DNA of 50,168 nucleotides, from the NCBI GenBank assembly GCA_945883235.1, contig CAMCXF010000023.1, positions 1-50,168 of the forward strand. The letters run 5' to 3'. A model generated the notes under the pieces. It was not told where the DNA came from, did not search any database, and saw only the letters and a list, made by a program, of their open reading frames with translations. This stretch comes from Phenylobacterium deserti. Its GTDB lineage: Bacteria; Pseudomonadota; Alphaproteobacteria; Caulobacterales; Caulobacteraceae. Both the position numbers and the translations under genes were made by a program. Shown here piece after piece: positions 1-8,859 of this stretch (within the stretch, counting starts at the first letter, position 1; each line of letters begins with the position of its first letter).

Positions 1-402
1 CAGGCCCAGGTGGTGGAAGAAGTAATATCCCTGGAAAATGCCGTGCTTTTCCATCATCCAGAAGTTCCGCTCCGAGATGTAGGGCTTCAGGATGGCCGCA
101 CCCAGTTCGGCGTGGCTGGCCGGCAGCAGCATGTCGCCGATATCGTGCACGAGGGCGCAGACGACATATTCCTCATCTTGCCCGGCCTGATGGGCCCGCG
201 TCGCGGTCTGCAGGCTGTGCTCCAGGCGGTCGACAGCAAACCCGCCGGTGTCGCCTTTCAGGAGGTTCAGGTGGTTGACGATCTGGTCCACATGCTGACC
301 GCGATGCCCTTGGGCGGCGCGACCGATTGCGGCCCAGTCCTCCATGGTGCTCTCGGTCATGGCGTGGAACTTCGCCTGTTGCAGGACTTCGCCGTCGGCC
401 AT
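1..402 (-). CDS. HD-domain hydrolase, partial (C-terminus off the left edge)
   Basis: The first 134 residues are visible, starting at an ATG (minus strand, base 402). They contain a metal-binding HD motif in the stretch ALVHDIGD, followed by a His-rich segment ending in YYFFHHLGL. This arrangement is typical of the predicted HD phosphohydrolases related to PhnZ and inositol oxygenase, which bind a di-metal centre. The substrate cannot be told from the sequence. There is no signal peptide, so it is probably cytoplasmic. It diverges from the MAPEG gene across a 132-base spacer. The family assignment is fairly safe; hydrolase versus oxygenase activity is open. Confidence 0.75.
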   Translation of the reverse strand, partial: MADGEVLQQAKFHAMTESTMEDWAAIGRAAQGHRGQHVDQIVNHLNLLKGDTGGFAVDRLEHSLQTATRAHQAGQDEEYVVCALVHDIGDMLLPASHAELGAAILKPYISERNFWMMEKHGIFQGYYFFHHLGL

Positions 403-534
403 CTGTCGTCTCCCTGAGCTTTGCGCGCATGGTGCGACGACCAGCGCCTCAGGTCAACATGAGGGGTAATTGACAGGCCGGCGCGTCCGCGCCGTACTCT
501 GCAGGCCGAAAAAGGCGGAACCGGGAGGTCCGGA

Positions 535-922
535 ATGACTGTTGAACTACAGCTACTGGTCTACGCAGCGGGACTGACCGTGCTGCAACTGCTCATCGCC
601 GTTCCCGCCGCCATTCTGCAGGTCGGGCTCCCGACCCTGGCCGGAAATCGCGAGGACCTGGCCGAGATCACCGGCTTTGCGGGCCGCGCCATCCGGGCGC
701 ACCAGCAATATGCTGGAAAGCCTGGTACTGTTCGCGATCCTGGTGCTGGTGGCCCATGTGGCTGGCCGCTCGAATCCGATGACCATCATGGGCGCCCAGC
801 TGTTCCTGGGGGGTCGCGTGGCCTTTGCGGCAGTCTATCTGGCAGGCATTCCGTGGGTGCGGACCGTGGCATGGGCCGCGTCGATGACGGGCCTTGGCCT
901 GATCTTCCTGCAACTGATCTGA
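535..922 (+). pseudogene. MAPEG-family membrane protein broken by a single-base frameshift
   Basis: A good ribosome binding site (GGGAGGT) precedes the ATG at 535. The first 57 codons encode a hydrophobic segment and then GRAIRAHQ, the conserved MAPEG region in which RAHQN normally leads into a second membrane helix. At base 706 one extra C shifts the frame: removing it gives HQNMLESLVLFAILVLVAH, which continues in the other frame to a stop at 920-922. The repaired product would be about 128 residues with several transmembrane helices, normal for the family (membrane-associated proteins in eicosanoid and glutathione metabolism). As given, translation from 535 leaves the MAPEG sequence and stops at 945. 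This may be a real inactivating mutation or a sequencing error. Confidence 0.8.
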
Positions 923-980
923 GCCGCTCACCCGCCGCGTCTTGAGGGGACGGGTCAGAGCCGCTAAAGGGACCCTCAGC

Positions 981-1055
981 GCGGCCGTAGTTCAGAGGTA
1001 GAACGTCAGCTTCCCAAGCTGAATGTCGCGGGTTCGATTCCCGCCGGCCGCTCCA
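981..1055 (+). tRNA. tRNA-Gly, anticodon CCC
   Basis: A complete cloverleaf can be folded. The acceptor stem is GCGGCCG (981-987) with CGGCCGC (1045-1051). The anticodon stem TCAGC/GCTGA encloses the loop TTCCCAA, giving anticodon CCC. The T arm is GCGGG-TTCGATT-CCCGC (1028-1044). The discriminator base is T1052 and the 3' CCA is encoded at 1053-1055. It reads GGG glycine codons. Confidence 0.95.
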
Positions 1056-1191
1056 ACTGCCGCATGTCCGTACCGTTGTCTCGACAGTTTTGATGCGGAA
1101 GCCTATCCCTATCTGCGGGCCGATGGCCTATCGATAGACGTACGACGGGTCTTGGCCCGCTCGGAGTGGACAAGACCCCGCGAGGACTATG

Positions 1192-1686
1192 ATGCCGGTC
1201 AAGCTTCCGAAATATGCGCATTGGGTGGCAGGGCGTCGCTTCCTGGTGGACGCCAGCCTTGCCCCAACGCTGGACGGTGCCGGCGCACGGCGGATCGAGG
1301 ACCTCTACATTCAGGGCGGTCGCCTGAGACTGCGGGCCATCACCCACCTCGCCACCGGCGAACGTGAGTTCAAGCTGGCCAAGAAGTACGCCCCCGACAA
1401 TCCGCTGATTGGACCAATGGCCAACCTCTATCTCAACGATCAGGAGCATGCCGTGCTGGCGGCGTTGCCCGGCGAGCGGCTGAGCAAGCTGCGTCACAAG
1501 CTGGGCGGCTTCACCGTCGATGTCTTTGAAGGTGACCTGAAGGGTCTGGTGCTGGCCGAGTGCGAGGCCAGCAATCGCATGGCTGCGATGTCGGTCGAGA
1601 TCCCTGGCTGGTGCGTGCGCGAGGTCACCAGTGTGCCGGAATACACCGGCTGGCGACTGGCAAAGAACAAGGACGGCATTATCTGA
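1192..1686 (+). CDS. CYTH-fold protein lacking the N-terminal EXEXK motif
   Basis: About 164 residues. The pattern is that of the CYTH / triphosphate tunnel metalloenzyme superfamily: basic strands (RLRLRAI, REFKLAKKY) and the acidic strand VDVFEGDLKGLVLAECE. In active members the first strand carries EXEXK, usually as ERERRFLV or EIERKFLV; here it reads VAGRRFLV, so both metal-binding glutamates are gone. The family hydrolyses inorganic or organic triphosphates or makes cAMP; this copy may only bind a ligand. Two ATGs lie side by side at 1189 and 1192. I chose 1192 because the GAGGA site at 1182-1186 is better spaced from it. The 3' end overlaps the convergent DUF427 gene by eight bases. Confidence 0.8.
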   Translation: MPVKLPKYAHWVAGRRFLVDASLAPTLDGAGARRIEDLYIQGGRLRLRAITHLATGEREFKLAKKYAPDNPLIGPMANLYLNDQEHAVLAALPGERLSKLRHKLGGFTVDVFEGDLKGLVLAECEASNRMAAMSVEIPGWCVREVTSVPEYTGWRLAKNKDGII

Positions 1687-2050
1687 CCTCGTCGTCGACC
1701 TCATAGATGTCCACGCGGTCGGCATAGAAGGCCAGATGACCGGTGATCGCCTCCATGGCGGGGAACGGTGTCTCGTAACTCCAGATCACATTCGGCGCGA
1801 TCTGGCCGTCAACGCTCAGAGTAAAATACGTGGCGTCGCCCTTGTAGGGGCAATGCGTTGAACGCTCTGTGCGGCTTAGCAGGTCCGTCGTAACGTCCAC
1901 GCGCGGGAAATAGATCACCGGCGGATAGCTGGCTTCCTTCAGCAACAGTGCGCCTGCACTGTCGGCGACCACCCGGCCGTTGAACCGCGCCCGCCAGGGC
2001 CGCGCTGCGGGTGCTATGGTGATCGGGTGATCCGGGCCGGGTATCTTCAT
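1679..2050 (-). CDS. DUF427 domain protein
   Basis: A 123-residue cytoplasmic protein matching DUF427 in length and motifs: an N-terminal GPDHPITI segment, YFPRVDV near the middle, HCPYKGDATYFTL, and YETPFPAMEAITGHLAFYADRVDI at the C-terminal end. DUF427 proteins form a small beta fold of unknown biochemical role. It starts at an ATG on the minus strand at 2050 and its last codons overlap the end of the CYTH gene. Upstream, 175 bases separate it from the divergent peptide transporter. Confidence 0.85.
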   Translation of the reverse strand: MKIPGPDHPITIAPAARPWRARFNGRVVADSAGALLLKEASYPPVIYFPRVDVTTDLLSRTERSTHCPYKGDATYFTLSVDGQIAPNVIWSYETPFPAMEAITGHLAFYADRVDIYEVDDEVR

Positions 2051-2225
2051 CGCGGGGCTCCCTGCGTATCGCCAGAGTTAAGCATGAACCGCGGCCTTGC
2101 CGAAGTGCTGCGAAGGCGGCGGCTTGTGCCGAAGGGTGACGCGTGATGTTCTCCCGGCAATTCCGCGACATGGCGGGGGCCCACCCCATGATTGCGATCC
2201 TAAAGGTCACCGGAACCGCGCCTGC

Positions 2226-4001
2226 ATGAACCTTATCGTCCTGATCGGCATCGTGATCACGCTGGCTACCGGCATCCCGGTGCTGATGCAGCTGCTCAAG
2301 AACCATCCGCGTGGCCTGATCATCCTGTTCTTCGCCGAGATGTGGGAGCGGTTTTCCTACTACGGGATGCGCGGCATCCTGATTTTCTACCTGACCCAGC
2401 ACCTGCTGTTCGACGACAAGACCGCCGGCGCACAATACGGCTCCTATACCTCGCTGGTCTATCTGCTGCCGCTGATCGGCGGACTGCTCGCGGACCGATA
2501 CCTGGGCACCCGCAAGGCCGTGGCGTTCGGTGCCCTGCTGCTGGTGGCCGGCCACATGACCATGGCGGTCGAAGGTCAGCCCGCGACCCAGACCCTGACC
2601 TATGCCGGTCAGGCCTATGAGGTCTCGGCCACAGGACGGATGGACGGTCGCGAGGTGCGCCTGATCGTCGACGGAACGCCCCACGCGTTCGGCCCGGCTG
2701 AAGGTGGTGGCTTGAAGATCGAGGGCTTGGCGACCAGCGCCACCCTGCCGACGGTGCTGCCCAAGGGCTCCTACACCATGGCCACCACGGTGGATCCGGT
2801 GGGCAAGACCGCCTTCTATCTGGCGATCTCGCTGATCATCATGGGGGTCGGATTCCTGAAACCCAACATCTCGGCCATCGTGGGCCAGCTCTATCCCCAG
2901 GGCGACCCGCGCCGCGACGCGGGGTTCACCCTCTACTACTACGGCATCAATCTGGGGGCCTTCTGGGCCTCGGTGCTGTGCGGCCTGCTGGGCGAGACGG
3001 TCGGCTGGTGGGCCGGGTTCGGCCTGGCCGGCGTGGGCATGCTCGCCGGTTTCGTGGTTTTCGTGCTGGGCAAGAAGCACCTGCTGGGCAAGGGCGAGCC
3101 GCCGCAGCCGGAGGTCCTGACCCGCAAGGTTGCCGGTCCCCTGAACGTGGAATGGCTGATCTACGGCCTGGGTGTGCTGGGCGTGCTCCCGATCTGGCTT
3201 CTGGTGCAGAGCAACCAGCTGGTCGGCTGGGCGCTGGGGATATCGACGGTCGCGGCCCTGGCGTTCATCGTCTATTTTCTCGCCGACAAATGCGACAAGA
3301 TCGAGCGCGAGCGGATGTTGCTGGCGATGGTGTTGATCTTCGGCTCGGTGGTGTTCTTCACCCTGTTCGAACAGGCAGGCACGTCGCTCAACCTGTTCGC
3401 CGACCGCAACGTCGACCTGCAGGGCATATCGGCGGCCCAGACCCAGTCATTCAACGCCGGCTTCATCCTCATCTTCGCGCCGATTTTTGCCGCACTCTGG
3501 GCCTGGCTGGCCAGCCGCAACCTCGATCTGGATCCGGTCATGAAGTTCGGCCTCGGCCTGCTGCAGGTGGGGCTGGGCTTCCTGGTGGTGTTCTGGGCCC
3601 GCGACCTGGCCGACGACCAGTACCGCATGCCGCTGATCATGCTGGCGCTGCTCTACATGCTGCACACCACGGGTGAGCTGTTCCTGTCGCCGGTGGGCCT
3701 GTCCCAGATCACCAAACTGTCGGTGGCCTCCATCGTCTCGTTCATGATGGCCGTCTGGTTCCTGGCCTCCTCGATCGCGCAGTATGTCGGCGGCATCATC
3801 GCCGGTGCCATGGGGACCGAGACGGTGGGCGGTCAGGTGCTGGACTCGGCCGCGGCCCTGGCGACCTCGATGGACGGCTTCAACAAGCTGGGCTGGGCGG
3901 GCGTCATCTGCGGCGTGGCGTTCATGGCCCTGAGCTTCGCCATCAAGCACTGGGCCCACGGTGCCAACGACACCACGGTGGCGGTCAAGACCGAGGTCTG
4001 A
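2226..4001 (+). CDS. Proton-dependent oligopeptide transporter (POT/PTR family)
   Basis: A 591-residue inner-membrane MFS transporter that imports di- or tripeptides with protons. The PTR signature AEMWERFSYYGMRGIL carries the ExxER proton-coupling motif near residue 38. Further family motifs are GGLLADRYLGTRK, FLKPNISAIVGQLY and DAGFTLYYYGINLGAF. An uncommon feature is a hydrophilic insert of roughly 75 residues (from about residue 118), rich in beta-type sequence, between membrane helices of the N-terminal half. It is probably a periplasmic domain. The start is the ATG at 2226, directly followed by the first membrane helix; in-frame upstream codons are not membrane-like. It converges on the TonB receptor with only eight bases between stops. 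Confidence 0.92.
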   Translation: MNLIVLIGIVITLATGIPVLMQLLKNHPRGLIILFFAEMWERFSYYGMRGILIFYLTQHLLFDDKTAGAQYGSYTSLVYLLPLIGGLLADRYLGTRKAVAFGALLLVAGHMTMAVEGQPATQTLTYAGQAYEVSATGRMDGREVRLIVDGTPHAFGPAEGGGLKIEGLATSATLPTVLPKGSYTMATTVDPVGKTAFYLAISLIIMGVGFLKPNISAIVGQLYPQGDPRRDAGFTLYYYGINLGAFWASVLCGLLGETVGWWAGFGLAGVGMLAGFVVFVLGKKHLLGKGEPPQPEVLTRKVAGPLNVEWLIYGLGVLGVLPIWLLVQSNQLVGWALGISTVAALAFIVYFLADKCDKIERERMLLAMVLIFGSVVFFTLFEQAGTSLNLFADRNVDLQGISAAQTQSFNAGFILIFAPIFAALWAWLASRNLDLDPVMKFGLGLLQVGLGFLVVFWARDLADDQYRMPLIMLALLYMLHTTGELFLSPVGLSQITKLSVASIVSFMMAVWFLASSIAQYVGGIIAGAMGTETVGGQVLDSAAALATSMDGFNKLGWAGVICGVAFMALSFAIKHWAHGANDTTVAVKTEV

Positions 4002-4002
4002 G

Positions 4003-4018
4003 GGGGCCTTCAGGCCCC
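4003..4018. terminator. Candidate bidirectional terminator hairpin between convergent genes
   Basis: GGGGCC (4003-4008) pairs with GGCCCC (4013-4018) around the loop TTCA. The loop includes the stop codon of the TonB receptor gene (4010-4012). There is no T-tract, so intrinsic termination is uncertain. Confidence 0.4.
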
Positions 4019-6034
4019 GAAGGTCTTGCGGACCCGAACGAAGATCATGCGTCCGAACTGGATGTCCCGGTCGTCGGTGTACAGCAGAGCCGCGATGTCA
4101 CGCGGACCGGCATAGACGTTGCGGGTGTTGCGAAGTCCGCGCTCGGTCACGTTGATCAACTCGGCCTTGATCGACAGGTCCGGTTGCGGCTTCCACTCGA
4201 CAAACAGCTTCACGAAAGTCTTGAGCTTGCGGTCGGTGATCTGGTCGAACCGATAATCGGTCTCTCTCCAGGCCCCAAAGATATCGGCCCCCCAGTTGGC
4301 CTTCCACTGAGGCAGGTCGTGAGTGAAGCGGGCCTCCCAGGATAGCGGGCGCAGGCCCGAGATTTCCCGGGCCCGGCCTGTCGTGGGATCGCTCACCCGG
4401 CTCTCGCGCCATGTGGTCTGGCCGCGTAGCTCTGCGTTGTTCAGGCCTAGTTTTACCAGCGGCAGGGTCACATTTACCGCGAACTCGTCCCTGGTTCCGT
4501 CGCCGATGTTGGCCGGCGAATCGAAGATGCCGCCGGGACTGCGGACAGGCGCGGAATCGATCACGTCCTTCAGCTCGAAGTGGCGATAGGTCACCACCAG
4601 TGCGCCCTTGCCCCAGAACCGCTGTTCCAGGGCTAGTTCCCCCACCCAGGCCTGGTCGGGATTGAGATCCGGATTGCCGGCCTGAACGCCGGCGCCGGTG
4701 TTGAAGCTGGTCTCGGCGACAAAATCCTCGAAGTCGAGCTGGCCCACTTCCCGCTCGATCCGACCGCGAAGCTGCGTGGTTGGCGTCGCCGCCCAGCTTA
4801 TCGCCAGTCGCGGCTTGGAAAAATAGAGCGTCTTGCCTAGGGCAACATCGCCGGATGAAGTGATTTTGGACGCTTCGTGGCGCAGGCCTGCCTCGATCGT
4901 CCACTTGGGCGTGGGTCGCCAGGTCGCCTTGCCGAACACTTCGCCACGCGTTTCCTCGACCCTGACATTTGCGGCCGGCAGCACCACCGCGACTCCGTTT
5001 TCCACGAAGTCAGTCTCGCTCTCCTGCCAGTTGAAAGCACCTTCGACCCCGACCTCGAACGAGAGTTGTTCGTTCCAGCCGTACTTCAGAACGTTGCGCG
5101 CAATGCTCTCGCCGGATTTGGCGTCGATGGCGAAGATCACCTTGCTGCCCGGTGCCTGAAAGGTCTCGCCGAAGTGGCTGATCTCGTTGCGCTGAAGCAG
5201 CACCGTCTCAAAGATGGCCCTGGGCCCGAAGTTGCGGCTGAAGCGGGCCCCAAGCTCGATCTCCTTCCCGTCGTCGCCAAACTGATCCAGCTCCTGCGAC
5301 ACGGTGGGGAAGCTGCGGCGGTTCTGTTCGGTGTAGTCAAATTCCTCCAGCGACGCGACGCCGTTGACCCTGAACTTTCCGCCCAGCAGCGGGGTTTCAA
5401 ACGCGCCGGTCACCCGCACCTCGCCGCCGCCGCCTTCGGACTCGACGAAGGATCGGATCAGCGTCGCGCCCGTCGGTGAAATCCGCACCCTGGGCCCATC
5501 GCCTGAGCCATCATCGACGAAGCGGGCCGACGACAGACCCAACTCCCATGCTCGACCATCGGCACCCCCCGACGCCTCAAGCCGCATCTGCGGGGCGGTG
5601 CGCCCGTCATCCACCACGTAACTCGTCGCAACAGACGCCAGCCCTCGGAAGCCACCCACGTTCTTGCGGATGATGTTCACGAGGACGGCCTTGCCTTGCA
5701 TGTCGATGCCGTTGGCCGAACCCCGGATCAGGTCGACGCGTTCAATGTTGCTGGAGGGCAGGCGGCGCAGGATGTTCTCAAGGTTGTCGCTCTTGGCGGC
5801 GGGACGCTGGCCGTCGATCAGCACGTTGCCGCCCGCGCCCCCGAAGCCGCGCACGTCATCGTCGCCGCCATCGAAAGAGAACCCCGGCACCCGGTTGACC
5901 ATTTCCATGGCGTTGGACGGTTGGAAGCTGGCGAAATAGGCTGGCGGGTAGCTGATCACACCGTCCTGCCGCGCGGCCTCAGCTACCGGCAGCACCGCGA
6001 CAGCGGCCTGCGCCACCACATGAAAAAAGGACAT
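4010..6034 (-). CDS. TonB-dependent outer-membrane receptor
   Basis: About 674 residues. A signal peptide (MSFFHVVAQAAVAVLP...) is followed by a plug domain with NAMEMVNRVPGF, DDDVRGFGGAGGNVLIDGQRP and the segment IERVDLIRGSANGID. The rest is a long beta-barrel with alternating polar and hydrophobic strands. It takes up a large ligand across the outer membrane using TonB energy. The barrel ends in VRVRKTFGA rather than a terminal aromatic residue. No transport or iron genes lie beside it, so the ligand cannot be inferred. The start is the ATG at 6034; an in-frame TTG 15 bases upstream is less likely. The gene is probably monocistronic. Confidence 0.88.
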   Translation of the reverse strand: MSFFHVVAQAAVAVLPVAEAARQDGVISYPPAYFASFQPSNAMEMVNRVPGFSFDGGDDDVRGFGGAGGNVLIDGQRPAAKSDNLENILRRLPSSNIERVDLIRGSANGIDMQGKAVLVNIIRKNVGGFRGLASVATSYVVDDGRTAPQMRLEASGGADGRAWELGLSSARFVDDGSGDGPRVRISPTGATLIRSFVESEGGGGEVRVTGAFETPLLGGKFRVNGVASLEEFDYTEQNRRSFPTVSQELDQFGDDGKEIELGARFSRNFGPRAIFETVLLQRNEISHFGETFQAPGSKVIFAIDAKSGESIARNVLKYGWNEQLSFEVGVEGAFNWQESETDFVENGVAVVLPAANVRVEETRGEVFGKATWRPTPKWTIEAGLRHEASKITSSGDVALGKTLYFSKPRLAISWAATPTTQLRGRIEREVGQLDFEDFVAETSFNTGAGVQAGNPDLNPDQAWVGELALEQRFWGKGALVVTYRHFELKDVIDSAPVRSPGGIFDSPANIGDGTRDEFAVNVTLPLVKLGLNNAELRGQTTWRESRVSDPTTGRAREISGLRPLSWEARFTHDLPQWKANWGADIFGAWRETDYRFDQITDRKLKTFVKLFVEWKPQPDLSIKAELINVTERGLRNTRNVYAGPRDIAALLYTDDRDIQFGRMIFVRVRKTFGA

Positions 6035-6143
6035 AGGCGAGATCCCCAACCGGGCGCCTTGTGGCCTGCGATCCCCGATTGACGCGAGTTAATTGCCGGT
6101 AACGTGGCCGAATTGAGGAGAATTCACCGCCGAACTGTGGTCG

Positions 6144-7574
6144 CTAGACGCTGGTCCCGCCCACAGTCAGACCGGTGATCTTGAGCGACGGCTGGCCCAC
6201 GCCAACCGGCACACTCTGGCCGGCCTTGCCGCAGACACCGACGCCCTGATCAAAGTCGAAATCATCGCCGATCATCGTCACGCGGGTCAGTGCGGACGGT
6301 CCATCCCCGATGAGGGTCGCGCCCTTGACCGGCGTGGTGATCTTGCCGTCCTCGATCAGATAGGCCTCGGTGCACTGGAACACGAACTTGCCGTTGGTGA
6401 TGTCGACCTGGCCGCCGCCGAAGTTGGCGCAGAACAGGCCCCGCTTGGTGGAAGCGATCATCTCGGCCTGGGTATGATGGCCGTTCAGCATGGCGGTGTT
6501 GGTCATGCGTGGCATCGGCATGTGAGCGTAGGACTGCCGCCGCGCATTGCCCGTGGGGCTGAGGCCCATCAGCCGCGCACTCATCCGGTCATGCATATAG
6601 CCGACCAGAATGCCGTCCTCGATCAGCACAGTGCGCTCGGTGGGCGTACCTTCGTCGTCGATGGTCAGCGATCCCCGGCGACCGGGCAGGGTGCCGTCGT
6701 CGAACACGGTGACCCCGGGCGCGGCGACGCGCTCACCGATCCGGCCTGAGAATGCCGAAGTGCCCTTGCGGTTGAAGTCGCCCTCCAGCCCGTGGCCGAC
6801 CGCCTCGTGCAACAGTACGCCGTTCCAGCCGGGGCCCAGCACCACATCCATCTCGCCGGCAGGGCACGCAATGGCATCAAGATTGACCATCGCCTGACGC
6901 AACGCCTCGTCGACCTGCGCCTGCCACTTGTCCGGCGTGATCCAGCCTTCAAACCCGGCGCGACCGCCGGCCCCGGTATAGCCGTTCTCCCGCTTGCCAT
7001 CGCGCTCGACCGTCACCTGTACGTTGATGCGGCACAGCGGGCGCACGTCGCGAATCAGTCGACCGTCGGCGCGAAGAATCTCGATCGTGCGTCGCTCACC
7101 GGCGATGGACGCCATCACCTGAACGATCCGGGGATCGCGGGCGCGGGCCCAGGCGTCGATTTCCTGCAGCAGGGCGACCTTGTCCGAAAACTCTGGCGAG
7201 GCGAGCGGGTTCTCCTCGCCATAGAGTTTGGCATTGGTGGCTCGCGGCGCTTCGGCGGCGATCCCGGTGTAGCCGCGCTTGGCCAGCGATGCGGAATCCG
7301 CAGCGCGGCGGATCGCGGCCTCGGAGATTTCGCTGGCGTGAGCGTAGCCGGCCGTCTCACCGGCCACGACCCTGAGGCCGAACCCCTCGGTGGCGTCATA
7401 GGCCGCCGACTTCAGCCGCCCGTCGTCGAACAGGAATGATTCGCTCTCGGACCGCTCGACGAACAGCTCCCCGTCGTCGGCACCGACAAGGGCGTCACCG
7501 AGAATTTCCCGGGCACGGGCAGGATCGATGCCGGCTGAGTCGAGGATGGATGGTGCCGGGACAGGAGCGTTCAT
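6144..7574 (-). CDS. tldD: Metalloprotease TldD
   Basis: A 476-residue protein of normal TldD length. It carries the zinc-binding HEAVGHGLEGDF motif, the N-terminal YDATEGFGLRVV segment where the substrate strand docks, and the C-terminal CTEAYLIEDGKITTPVKGATLIGDGP region. TldD pairs with TldE/PmbA to form a cytoplasmic protease that trims unfolded peptides and modified peptide precursors; no tldE is present in the window. I chose the ATG at 7574, which begins MNAPVPAPS, because the 35 codons upstream do not resemble the family. The gene diverges from coxB across 300 bases. Confidence 0.95.
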   Translation of the reverse strand: MNAPVPAPSILDSAGIDPARAREILGDALVGADDGELFVERSESESFLFDDGRLKSAAYDATEGFGLRVVAGETAGYAHASEISEAAIRRAADSASLAKRGYTGIAAEAPRATNAKLYGEENPLASPEFSDKVALLQEIDAWARARDPRIVQVMASIAGERRTIEILRADGRLIRDVRPLCRINVQVTVERDGKRENGYTGAGGRAGFEGWITPDKWQAQVDEALRQAMVNLDAIACPAGEMDVVLGPGWNGVLLHEAVGHGLEGDFNRKGTSAFSGRIGERVAAPGVTVFDDGTLPGRRGSLTIDDEGTPTERTVLIEDGILVGYMHDRMSARLMGLSPTGNARRQSYAHMPMPRMTNTAMLNGHHTQAEMIASTKRGLFCANFGGGQVDITNGKFVFQCTEAYLIEDGKITTPVKGATLIGDGPSALTRVTMIGDDFDFDQGVGVCGKAGQSVPVGVGQPSLKITGLTVGGTSV

Positions 7575-7874
7575 TGTGACAAGATAGGGAGTCTGTTGTG
7601 GGTCGTCACCCTTCCACCTCGTCATAGAGAAAAATCCGTCTTGTAAAATCAGTCCCCGCGCCCCGTGTTTCGTCATCACAACACGGCTTGCGACGACGCG
7701 CCGCTGCGTAAGCGCCCTAGACGCCTTGGCAAGCCCAAAAGATGCGCGTATGCACCGCCGCTGAAGGGGCGGGTCGGTTGTCGCGTGAGCGCGGACGCAC
7801 TACCTGTTCCGAAGTCGGTGGTGGTCTCTCGCCCATCCTGCGGGACGCCGCCGGCCAAGCCAGACCGAGGGGAC
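7575..7874. other. Divergent intergenic region between tldD and coxB
   Basis: This 300-base spacer must hold the promoters of tldD (minus strand) and of the cytochrome oxidase operon (plus strand). I could not identify convincing -35/-10 pairs, operators or an RNA gene by eye. The only clear element is the GAGGGG ribosome binding site just ahead of coxB. Confidence 0.5.
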
Positions 7875-8843
7875 ATGAAGTCGAGTTTTCACGGAATGCG
7901 GACGCGGGCGCTGGGCGCCCTGGCCGGTGCGAGTGCAGCCTTCTGGGGCGCATCCGCATGGGCCAGTGATCGGATCGGCGAGCCGACGCCCGGCGCAATT
8001 GACCTCCAGCCGGGCGTAACCGATCTGCGGAACCAGGCGATCTGGTTCCACGACATCATTCTCCTGCCGATCATCACGATCATCACCCTGTTCGTGCTGG
8101 GGCTGCTGGTCTGGGTGGTGATCCGCTACAACAAGCGCGCCAATCCCGTGCCGGCGAAGTGGAGCCACAACACCGCCATCGAGGTCGCCTGGACGCTTAT
8201 TCCGGTGCTGATTCTGGTGGTGATCTCGATCTTCTCGTTCCGGCTGCTGTTCGACTACAACGACATGCCCAAGCCCGACGTGACCATCAAGGCCACCGGC
8301 TACCAGTGGTACTGGGGTTATGAGTACCCCGACCAGAAGGTTGGCGAGTTCATCTCCAACATCCTTCCGGAGGCTCAGGCCAACGCCAAGGGCGTGCCCT
8401 ACCGGCTGGCGGCGACGGAACCACTGGTCGTCCCAGTGAACGCCGTGGTGCGGGTTCAGGTAACCGGCGCCGACGTGATCCACGCCTTTGCCGTGCCGTC
8501 GTTCGGGATTATCGCCGACGCGGTGCCCGGACGTCTCAACGAGACCTGGTTCAAGGCCAATCGTATCGGCACCTATTACGGCAACTGCCGCGAACTGTGC
8601 GGTGTTGAGCATGCCTTCATGCCCATCGAAGTGAAGGTTGTCAGTCAGGCCGACTTTGACGCCTGGGTGGCTAAAAAGGGCGGCTCCGTCGGCGGCGCAA
8701 CGCCCGCTCCGGTCGAGGCGGCTCCCGCCGCTGCCGCGGTCGCCACGCCCGCCGCTGCGACCGTTGCCGCTGCAACACCCGAACCCAAGGCCGGTGGCAC
8801 CCCTGCCGGCACGCCTGCGCCCTCGGCGCCGGCCGCGAAGTAA
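7875..8843 (+). CDS. coxB: Cytochrome c oxidase subunit II
   Basis: A 322-residue subunit II of an aa3-type oxidase, which accepts electrons from cytochrome c. In order: a signal peptide (ending near ASAWA), two membrane helices (about residues 55-80 and 95-120), the aromatic electron-entry segment TGYQWYWGYEY, and the CuA site CRELCGVEHAFM starting at residue 238, with both cysteines, the histidine and the methionine. The last 50 or so residues are an Ala/Pro-rich tail, probably a flexible periplasmic extension. There is no C-type haem motif. A GAGGGG site precedes the ATG. First gene of the cox operon, 16 bases before ctaD. Confidence 0.97.
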   Translation: MKSSFHGMRTRALGALAGASAAFWGASAWASDRIGEPTPGAIDLQPGVTDLRNQAIWFHDIILLPIITIITLFVLGLLVWVVIRYNKRANPVPAKWSHNTAIEVAWTLIPVLILVVISIFSFRLLFDYNDMPKPDVTIKATGYQWYWGYEYPDQKVGEFISNILPEAQANAKGVPYRLAATEPLVVPVNAVVRVQVTGADVIHAFAVPSFGIIADAVPGRLNETWFKANRIGTYYGNCRELCGVEHAFMPIEVKVVSQADFDAWVAKKGGSVGGATPAPVEAAPAAAAVATPAAATVAAATPEPKAGGTPAGTPAPSAPAAK

Positions 8844-8859
8844 GCTTTAGGACACGTAA

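Noticed and set aside
470..500. TTGACA with TACTCT as promoter of the MAPEG gene
   Set aside because: The spacing is 19 bases and the -10 is poor. A promoter must exist here, but this pair is not convincing.
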